NCBI GenBank assembly: GCA_024734495.1
Contig: JALMQS010000085.1
Coordinates: forward strand, 22,325,077-22,389,076
Origin: Forficula auricularia
Lineage: Eukaryota; Arthropoda; Insecta; Dermaptera; Forficulidae
Length of the DNA: 64,000 nt
Direction of reading: 5' to 3'
The translations under genes and the position numbers were made by a program. The notes under the pieces are model-generated. The model had not been told where the DNA came from, ran no database searches, and saw nothing but the letters and a program-made list of their open reading frames with translations. Below, piece after piece: positions 58,901 through 64,000 of this stretch (its first letter is position 1; every line of letters starts with the position of its first letter).

Positions 58901-60857
58901 AAAAAAAAAAATTTTGCGGTATGAATTATTTCCAAAAATTAAATATATATTAATATATAATATATTTTAAAATTAATAAATTTGTCTACTAAGATTTCAA
59001 AAAAGGCACGCCGTAAATCTAATATTCTAAGCTATATAGAGGAATATATTAATATATAGAGATTTTATAGATAGATATAATATAGAGAATATAGAGATGT
59101 TTTATTTGAAAAATTTGACAATCTAACAACTGTCATTGAATATTAGTTGCTTTTTCTCCTACATGTTCTCCTGACAGCGCCACGGGTACTGTCTGACAAG
59201 GGCTTTTATATATAAGATTACGGTTAGTTTGCCATAAGAAACCGTTTGTCGTTGTTGATACTCATCCCATGGGGGAACAACTTTTGGTGGCCGAAAAAAC
59301 CTCGAAATTTTCGGACTTTTTTCAGTTTTTCGCTTATAATTCGAAGATTATTTTCTTATAAGAAATTTAGTTGAATTCAACTCCCCTGAATTTTATTTCT
59401 CGTAATGATTTGAATCTGTTTATGTTCAACAGGTGCTTGAATAATAATAATAATAATAAAACAAGTGGTTGAACATATATATATATATAAACAATTAATA
59501 AACGAATAAAGATAAAAGTAAATAAATATTTTATGAGAAATATTAATTTACTATGAGTTAGGTTTTCTAGTTTACTTGTTTCACGTTGAAAATTAAAAAA
59601 AAAAATTTTTAAGAAAAAAATAAAAACCGATTTCAAAAAATTAAATGCAACAAATAAAATACACTAAAAGGTATAAAATAATTATTATCTTATTTAGTTA
59701 CAACTAAACGACGAAATATTAACACGTAATTACTTTTTTGAAGTCGGTGCCTAACATATACCTTTTATGAATCGCACTCGACGGATCTTACTTAGTACGT
59801 TTGGAGGGTACGCTCGCTTATAGGTATAGTTTGTTTGGTACCGAATTCATAAAGTAATTTCGTGTTAATATTTCGTCGTTTAGTTGTAACTAAATAAGAT
59901 AATAATTATTTTATACTCTTTTAGTGGATTTTATTTGTTGCATTTAATTTTTTTGAAGTCGGTTTTTTTTTTTCTTAAAAATTATTTTTATTTTTCTCTT
60001 TTTAGTGATGTTATTAATAGTGATTATATCATCAGAACTTGACCAAATTAATATGACACCATCCCTAAGACACCCCCTTTCGGATAAAAAAAGAACCATC
60101 GAAATCGGTTCATAAACAAAGAGGTTAGGTCTAAACAAACCTAATAAAAAAGGTCTAATACCTATGAAAAAAATGGGACCAATCGGAAGCTAGACTGGAC
60201 CAAATACAATTTTTTTTTCAAAAATCGGTTGACAATTGGCGGAGATATGAGGTAACATAGGCACAAAAAAAAAAAAAAAAAAAAATTCAGTCGAATAGAG
60301 AACCTCTCCTTTTTTGAAGTCGGTTAAAAATAAAAGAGGTAAATTTTTTCAATATAAATATATATATATATATATTTCTGGCTATCAACCAAAACAAAAT
60401 TACACAAAGATTTGTTTACTCGATAATTTTTATAAAAAACGCCTTTATAGGGCCACCTTCAACCATCTTCAGGAATTACGGAAAATAACTGAAAAAAGTG
60501 ACCTAGAAAACCTAACACATAGTAAATCAATATCTCATAAAATATTTATTTACTTTTATCTTTATTTTAGGTTAAATTATCTTTAATTAATAAACAAGTG
60601 TATTCTGCTTAATAGTTTATCTTAGCTAGCTAGCCATCATTTGTGTATTTCAATGATTTAATGCTGTTTGTGTTGTGTGGTGGTGGTATTTCAGCTGCGA
60701 CCGAGTGGTATGGCTGGAGGAGCGCAACTTCTGGCTGTTTGAGGCGTGCATGCTCGCCTCCAGCATCGTCTTCTCCTTGTACGCCTACGGGCGGCAGAAG
60801 ATCCTGGATCACCGGATGTTGAGACGCGTCCAGAAGCAGCTCGCCAACAGCGTCTAA
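43648..60857 (+). CDS. JTB: JTB (jumping translocation breakpoint) protein, complete, 4 coding exons
   Basis: Exons 43648-43703, 46728-46861, 54953-55043 and 60695-60857 join in phase to 147 aa (human JTB is 146). JTB is a small single-pass membrane protein linked to cytokinesis and mitochondria. Seen: an N-terminal hydrophobic segment (residues about 10-28), a cysteine-rich ectodomain with NCWLHEEYYMTEDCHPCSD and FKEVIQC, then CDRVVWLEERNFWLFE leading into the membrane helix (about 107-125), and a basic tail RRVQKQL. The order Cys-Trp-Leu-x-Glu-Glu and Phe-Trp-x-Phe-Glu before the helix is the family signature. Exon 1 is the least certain; its donor GTTTGT is weak. Introns carry many repeats. 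The stop is followed after 14 nt by the GSTCD start. Confidence 0.88.
43699..44612. repeat. Segment shared with the Ras intron (37258-38310)
   Basis: Begins at the JTB exon 1/intron 1 border. It contains two of the three direct-repeat units, and a further unit follows at 44612-44728. Confidence 0.75.
44732..45890 (-). mobile_element. Tc1/mariner-like transposon relic
   Basis: Ends CAGTGTGACAATAAAAAACC and inverse (ggtttttttgtcaccc), TA on both sides (44730-44731, 45891-45892). The paralogous repeat at about 37757 and 44064 reads uninterrupted. It carries a minus-strand transposase relic. Confidence 0.7.
44823..45763 (-). pseudogene. Tc1/mariner-type transposase pseudogene
   Basis: Minus-strand pieces in shifting frames: NKHAIRRFNELDCTGQRQ and KRKIIKKRVQRNLR (HTH region), GVKINKEEYRRLVLEKVEPW, HNRVAALLARW and LRREWD-like C-terminal text. 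Stops and frameshifts; the catalytic triad cannot be completed. Confidence 0.65.
45893..46600. repeat. JTB intron 1 repeat fragments, partly inverted
   Basis: Pieces of the 37.8-38.1 kb repeat (gaaactttaaaaattaattt, tgtttataaacaaacc) in both orientations around 46150-46560. Confidence 0.5.
46728..46861 (+). CDS. JTB: JTB exon 2 (hydrophobic segment end, first cysteines)
   Basis: Acceptor ATTTTTTTCAG, donor GTAATT. Encodes LTLLVLIFESRWTSN through NCWLHEEYYMTEDCHPCS. Confidence 0.85.
47453..47645. repeat. Near-perfect palindrome, about 87-bp arms
   Basis: cccggttgtatgtcgcaaaa through gccaatcagatgacag, a loop of about 13 bases, then the inverse. It is flanked by ctaa. The LINE copy at 53.2 kb shows the uninterrupted site (inverse of cctctctaaatgtctgg). 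Confidence 0.75.
47751..48100. mobile_element. hAT-type MITE, 8-bp target duplication
   Basis: CAAGGGTCTTCAACCCGCGG at the left; the right end is the inverse of CAGGGGTCTTCAACG. Flanks ccctaatc and ccctaaac agree at 7 of 8 bases, and the sister LINE at 53.1 kb shows one copy of the site. It carries the inverted G-run repeat also seen at 3298-3510. Confidence 0.75.
49680..50839. other. JTB intron 2 with repeat pieces
   Basis: G-run repeat near 49925-49990 and the gggtagttgtaatttcttcg repeat at 50040-50335 (shared with 42.2, 55.2 and 57.6 kb). A decayed hammerhead-like core (TTGATGA ... GAAACGTA, minus) lies near 49786-49820. Confidence 0.4.
50840..51100. repeat. Inverted repeat with tRNA-like T-arm
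   Basis: Arms of about 100 bp (gaattcaattaatctttttc and inverse). The loop holds cccggatagcgtgttag and a T-arm-like caggttcgactcctg. Confidence 0.55.
51466..51510 (-). ncRNA. Hammerhead-ribozyme-like core
   Basis: Minus strand: CTGAAGA (rc of 51500-51506), stem II GTGCT/AGCCC with one mismatch, GAAA, stem III ACA-loop-TGT, then C (GTC triplet). No stem I pairing, so probably inactive. Confidence 0.35.
51668..52761 (+). mobile_element. 5'-truncated Jockey/CR1-like LINE with poly-A
   Basis: Possible 7-bp duplication AAGATCT at both ends. Coding remnants end at 52531, a 3' UTR follows (ctttaccggtgcacgccttc), and a run of about 26 A ends at 52763. Confidence 0.72.
51680..52531 (+). pseudogene. 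Reverse transcriptase pseudogene (C-terminal part)
   Basis: First frame: SGVPQGSVISSTLFLIYIND and CYADDSTLHGK (RT motifs with YADD). A frameshift near 52028 leads to LGVSVASDLSWNEHI, AQIRPYLEYGSHLW and AIQKRAVRLIDD. Typical of Jockey/CR1-clade LINEs. Non-functional. Confidence 0.78.
52919..53302 (+). mobile_element. 5'-truncated LINE tail
   Basis: Same LINE as at 47359-48553, opposite strand, ending in (ATG)n. Flanked by ATATATTTA at 52910-52918 and 53303-53311. Frames are broken. Confidence 0.68.
53612..54350. repeat. Palindromic GAAGTCGG element, copy 1
   Basis: Both ends carry aaccgacttcaaaaa or its inverse. An internal inverted repeat around 53640-53950 (gaaattactttttgaagtcg). Closely matches 59605-60330. 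Confidence 0.65.
54953..55043 (+). CDS. JTB: JTB exon 3 (ectodomain)
   Basis: Acceptor TTTGTTTGTAG, donor GTACCT. Encodes FEVKSGSQVCAETHFKEVI and QCKQSGKVSR. Confidence 0.87.
55044..56520. other. JTB intron 3, first part
   Basis: 55100-55260 matches the G-run and gggcagttgtaatttcttcg repeats seen at 49.9-50.3 kb. The remainder is AT-rich with no exon recognised. Confidence 0.4.
56521..56750. mobile_element. Palindromic element with opposed hammerhead-like motifs
   Basis: Arms of about 110 bp (attaataaagtaaagggtgt and inverse) around an 8-base centre. Only one arm keeps a complete core. Confidence 0.6.
56592..56632 (-). ncRNA. Hammerhead-ribozyme-like motif
   Basis: Minus strand: stem I AAACTC pairs with GAGTTT (6 bp), CTGATGA (rc of 56615-56621), stem II GGA/TCC, GAAA, short AT palindrome as stem III, then T. 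The opposed copy at 56652-56692 has TTGATGA. Confidence 0.45.
56967..57060 (-). mobile_element. Helitron H3 3'-end fragment
   Basis: The inverse contains gacgctgcccgccaggccac and the GGGCGTGCCGAAGACACGC hairpin seen in H3 at 2040-2117. Confidence 0.45.
57437..57508 (+). pseudogene. tRNA-like sequence
   Basis: aatggtgtaattgctagagc resembles a D-arm (A box) and gtcggttcgattctaggc a T-arm (B box). The acceptor stem and anticodon are unclear, so it may be a SINE head or a tRNA relic. Confidence 0.35.
57590..58360. repeat. Interspersed repeat, relative of 42186-43095
   Basis: Shares cattttatgaaggaaaaact and the self-complementary segment around 57640-57900. Confidence 0.6.
58492..59217 (-). mobile_element. 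Non-autonomous Helitron, family H3, second copy
   Basis: Minus strand: 5' TCTTATATATAAAAGCCC at 59217 and the GC-rich end ccgggcgtgccgtag at 58492. Closely related to 1298-2117; the terminal hairpin's second half is missing. Confidence 0.62.
59605..60330. repeat. Palindromic GAAGTCGG element, copy 2
   Basis: Matches 53612-54350. It is inserted in the repeat that is uninterrupted at 870-960. Confidence 0.65.
60695..60857 (+). CDS. JTB: JTB exon 4 (transmembrane helix and tail)
   Basis: Acceptor GGTATTTCAG ends at 60694. Encodes CDRVVWLEERNFWLFEACML to VQKQLANSV and TAA at 60855-60857. GC-rich, unlike exons 1-3. Confidence 0.9.
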
Positions 60858-60871
60858 CCGAACTAACTAGC

Positions 60872-62551
60872 ATGGACACCCTGTATTTGGAGGCGAGCTG
60901 TCTGTTGGAGAACGGCTACGTCTCCACCTCCTGCAAGTCGGCCATCTGCCTCTTCGTCATGAGCTTCTGCAAGGATTTCCAGGCCGAGACTGTCTTCGTG
61001 CTCCAAGACAAGCCGGACAAGTCGCTGCTCGAAACGTTCCAGCTGAACATAACCAGCCTGAAAGCGCGCGTGGCGCCCTCGACCGAAACGCTCCCGTATC
61101 TGGCGCAGGCGTGTCATCTGCCGGCGTTGGTCACTTCGACGCAGACCAGCTGCGTCGCCGGGCTCTGCTCCGTGCTCCGTTTCCTGCTCCGCCACTGCCT
61201 CCGGGACGAGACGCTCGCGACGCAGCTGCTCGGCTTCCGGCAGGGCTGCCTCATGGCCTGCGCCGAAGCCTCCGTCTGGACGCGTTTCTGCGAGATCGAC
61301 ATGGTGCAGTGCGTGGAGACCCTGCTGACGCGGGACCTCGCCGTCCAGTCGGACAGCCAGGTGCACGTCCCCGTCGACCTGATGCGCTTCGAGGTGCACA
61401 TGGGCGAGCCCCTGCGCATCCACAACGTGGACAAGATCCGCGAGCGGGAGCACCTGTTCGCCGAGGGCCCCGAAATGACCCTCGCCGACCTGATCCTGCT
61501 GCCCTGCGTGCACGCCTGCCTGCTGCGCCTGCGCCACGTGTACCTGCGGGCCTCCCTGCCCTTGACCTTCGCCTGGTACGACCGCATGCTCGCGCTTGAG
61601 GCCGTCCCCCCAAGCCTCGACATCATCCACAACATTCCGAGCAGCCTCTCTGAGAGGCTCTACGTGCACTTCGTCACGCCGACCATCAACAAACACGGCC
61701 TCTACAAACGCGACCCCACGCGATACAAACCGAAATGTCGTCTGTTCACGCAGCAAGACGAGGTCGAGGCGTCGCTCGAGGCCGTCGCGCAGCTGAACCT
61801 CGAGGCGTTCGAGCCCGAAGAGGAGCCGGGAGTATCGCTGGACTGGGAAGCGCTGCCGCTGCTGGCCCGGCCCGAGGGCGGCGATTTGCCCCCGAGCCGC
61901 CTCGACCGCAAGCGGCAGCAGCTGGAGAACGTGGCCTGCGCCGTCCTCCGGCTGGCCAAGCTCGGCGACGTGATCGTCGACTTTTGCTCGGGCAGCGGCC
62001 ACCTGGGCATCATCCTCGCCTACCTGCTGCCCCGCAGCCAGGTCATTCTGCTCGAGAACAAGGAGGCGTCGCTGGACCGGGCCAAGAACCGCTCCCTCGC
62101 CCTCGGCCTGACCAACGTCCGCTTCGCCCAATGCAATTTGGACTATTTCTCAGGCCGGTTCGACATCGGCGTCTGTCTGCACGCGTGCGGCGTCGCGACG
62201 GACCTCGTGATCGCGAAATGCCTGTCGCAGAGGGCGGCCTTCGTCGCGTGCCCCTGCTGCTACGGCTCGGTGCAGCCCTGCCATCTGCTGAGCTATCCGC
62301 GAAGCCAGGCGATGGCCCGGGAACTCACGCTGCGCCAGTACTTGGTCCTCGGCCACGCCGCCGACCAGACCCATGGAGAGGGCCACGAGAAGACCAGCCA
62401 GGGAAACGCCTGCATGGCCGCCATTGACGCCGACCGCGCCACCTACGCACGGGAGCACGGCTACGCCGTCACCCTCGACAAGCTACGCCCGCCCAGCTGC
62501 ACGCCCAAAAACAACCTCCTCATCGGCCTCCCTCCCTCCCTCCCCTCTTAA
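60872..62551 (+). CDS. GSTCD: GSTCD: GST C-terminal-domain and methyltransferase-like protein, intronless, 559 aa
   Basis: Starts at ATG 60872 (A at -3, G at +4) and ends TAA 62549-62551. The N-terminal half (MDTLYLEASCLLENGY onward) has a thioredoxin/GST-like region and a GST-C-like helical part with MTLADLILLPCVHACL. A conserved middle segment reads INKHGLYKRDPTRYKPKC. The C-terminal half is a Rossmann methyltransferase-like domain: motif I VDFCSGSGHLG (residues 369-379), LLENKEASLDRAKNR, CLHACGVATDL, and CPCCYG (460-465). This is the GSTCD family; its catalytic activity is not established. The whole CDS is strongly GC-rich and lacks introns, against AT-rich surroundings. It begins 14 nt after the JTB stop in a different frame with no splice acceptor between, so it is probably the second cistron of the JTB mRNA. 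AATAAA lies at 62661-62666. Confidence 0.9.
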   Translation: MDTLYLEASCLLENGYVSTSCKSAICLFVMSFCKDFQAETVFVLQDKPDKSLLETFQLNITSLKARVAPSTETLPYLAQACHLPALVTSTQTSCVAGLCSVLRFLLRHCLRDETLATQLLGFRQGCLMACAEASVWTRFCEIDMVQCVETLLTRDLAVQSDSQVHVPVDLMRFEVHMGEPLRIHNVDKIREREHLFAEGPEMTLADLILLPCVHACLLRLRHVYLRASLPLTFAWYDRMLALEAVPPSLDIIHNIPSSLSERLYVHFVTPTINKHGLYKRDPTRYKPKCRLFTQQDEVEASLEAVAQLNLEAFEPEEEPGVSLDWEALPLLARPEGGDLPPSRLDRKRQQLENVACAVLRLAKLGDVIVDFCSGSGHLGIILAYLLPRSQVILLENKEASLDRAKNRSLALGLTNVRFAQCNLDYFSGRFDIGVCLHACGVATDLVIAKCLSQRAAFVACPCCYGSVQPCHLLSYPRSQAMARELTLRQYLVLGHAADQTHGEGHEKTSQGNACMAAIDADRATYAREHGYAVTLDKLRPPSCTPKNNLLIGLPPSLPS

Positions 62552-62880
62552 AAGATCAAATTGATTCAACCCCCCGATACTTCATTTATTTATTTATTAT
62601 TTTGCCCTACTCCTTCGCCATTACACACTATTCACCGTTTTCAAAAAGATTATTTGTATCAATAAATAATTTATGTATTATAAATGTATATTACTACATA
62701 GATATTACTACTGTAAAATTAACTAAAATAATTTATTTATTTTAAAAATAAATAATTAAACAATTGTCGAATTACTTTCTTAATTTTGATTTGTTTTCTT
62801 TTTTAAACAATTTTTCCTTCATTCTCGGCACACTTTAATCCTGATTCAGATTTCATTCGAATAAGATAAATAATTATATA
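62552..62880. other. GSTCD 3' UTR and AT-rich spacer
   Basis: AATAAA at 62661-62666 could end the JTB-GSTCD transcript. Nothing else seen. Confidence 0.5.
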
Positions 62881-62882
62881 TA

Positions 62883-63702
62883 CCGTATTCGCCCTTCTAT
62901 TATGAGTCCATTTTTTAACCGAAAAAATATTAAAAAAAATAAAAATAAAACAAATAATTAAAGGAGTTCGGGACAGCTTATCTATCTGGTTGATCTTTGA
63001 AAAAATCTTTTGAATTTCTGCAGAGTGACAACTTCTGCCTAATAAATTTTTTAATAAAAAAATAATTAATAATGAGATTAATTTCAGAACAAAAATCTTT
63101 GTTTTTGATAATATTAATAAAAAGAATATTGAAATAAATTTTTTCTTCTTTATTTAATACAAAAATGATATCAAGAAATAGAGTTGGAATTCTACACTAG
63201 TGCTTTTGTTATAATTCTGTTGGCGGCAAATAACTTTTTATTTTTAAATTTATGAATAACTAATTATCTAAACTGTCAAATCTATTGAACAATATATCAT
63301 TCGATTCATAAAAGTTGAATTATTGATCTGTATAAATTTGTTGAAAATGTTATAATTTGTATAGAAGTTATAGCCCTTTTAAAAGCTCTGTCCATTTACT
63401 TCCATGTTAAAAGGACAATTTTCAATCATTTATTTCTCAATAATGGGACAGACGATCAACTTCAAATTTCGGGAATAAATATTTAATTCATCAATGATTC
63501 GATGGTAAAAATTTGTTATAAAAATGATAAACAGTCCCGAACCCCTTAAGGGGGTATTAGTGTATCCTTATTCTGTGTCTAATCATGCACGAAAATGCCT
63601 CCCCCGACAATTCGAAACGTCCAAATATAGGTACAAGACAATACTTATTTTTGATTAGTTTTTCTGCAAATAAAAACTCGTCTTATATTCGGGCTAATAC
63701 GG
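62883..63702. mobile_element. TA-flanked MITE (CCGTATT...AATACGG)
   Basis: Left CCGTATTCGCCC, right GGGCTAATACGG, TA on both sides. Subterminal cgtcttatattcgggc. Non-coding. Interrupted by the TTAA element. Confidence 0.6.
62962..63545. mobile_element. TTAA-flanked MITE (piggyBac-like target)
   Basis: AGGAGTTCGGGACAGCTTATC on the left and the inverse of GGGGTTCGGGACTGTTTATC on the right, with TTAA at 62958-62961 and 63546-63549. No ORF. Confidence 0.65.
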
Positions 63703-64000
63703 TACCTATAGTATATAAATCAGATCACTTAGGAAAAATAAAATTGTTTTTTTTTCAAAAATAATAATAAATAAATTCATCCATATGATTAATAATTTTT
63801 TTTTATTCTGATTTTTTATAATGTCAATTGAAAATTCTTGATCTTTCTTTATATCTGAAAAAGAAAAAAAGAAATAAATGTGTTAATTATGTGAATAAAT
63901 AAATAAATATATTCTTTATAAAAACGTTTAATATAAATTAAAAATATAATAAATTCAATCTTTTGGAGAGAAATTCTCCCTTAATCAATGAAATGAACAG
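63703..64000. other. AT-rich end of window
   Basis: No feature recognised. Confidence 0.4.

Noticed and set aside
60421..60500. CCTGAAGATGGTTGAAGGTGG on the minus strand as another hammerhead core
   Set aside because: No GAAA box in the right place and no stem III; too degenerate to count.
60746..60871. In-frame upstream ATG extending GSTCD by 42 codons
   Set aside because: It lies within JTB exon 4 in another frame and encodes an Arg/Ala-rich stretch with no family similarity; ATG 60872 has a strong start context and begins at the conserved N-terminus.
60863..62131. 422-aa minus-strand open frame opposite GSTCD, and other long frames at 61111-62458
   Set aside because: They are a by-product of the high GC content and codon bias of GSTCD; no recognisable domain, and the plus-strand frame matches a known family end to end.

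Overview
This window looks like nuclear DNA of an arthropod, most likely an insect. It is AT-rich and intron-rich, and most of it is mobile-element sequence. Four conserved protein-coding genes can be reconstructed, together with one unidentified candidate terminal exon. The species cannot be told from the sequence.

Layout. (1) 417-6318, plus strand: the last three coding exons of the glucosidase II beta subunit (PRKCSH/GCS2-beta), ending in an HDEL ER-retention signal; the 5' part lies outside the window. (2) About 9435-9576: a possible 3'-terminal exon of an unknown membrane protein. (3) 41489 down to 17568, minus strand: a complete Ras GTPase gene of the Ras85D/KRAS type, seven coding exons over 24 kb, 188 aa, CAAX box CVLL. 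(4) 43648-60857, plus strand: JTB, four coding exons, 147 aa, divergent from Ras. (5) 60872-62551, plus strand: GSTCD, a 559-aa GC-rich open frame lying in the same last exon as JTB and starting only 14 nt after its stop codon. This suggests a dicistronic JTB-GSTCD transcript.

Introns and intergenic DNA are stacked with transposons. Several have exact ends, target-site duplications or paralogous empty sites that can be read inside this window. They include: a 6.4-kb Ty3/gypsy-like LTR element with near-identical 519-bp LTRs whose only ORF is an in-frame remnant joining a gag-like region, the start of RT and the integrase end; a 705-bp solo LTR; at least three groups of non-autonomous Helitrons (5'-TC, 3' hairpin, A^T insertion); eight copies of a palindromic TA-target transposon family (ends CCGGGTGAG) carrying a transposase N-terminal relic; Tc1/mariner relics; a hAT MITE; a TTAA MITE inside a TA MITE; and 5'-truncated LINE ends.

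The most unusual signal is a set of palindromic elements with hammerhead-ribozyme-like cores (CUGANGA, stem II, GAAA, very short stem III), often head to head. Four elements of this group are flanked by 11-13 bp target-site duplications. They resemble the hammerhead motifs known from Penelope-like retroelements and retrozymes, but no Penelope reverse transcriptase was seen here. Assignments rest on reading the sequence by eye; no database search was run.
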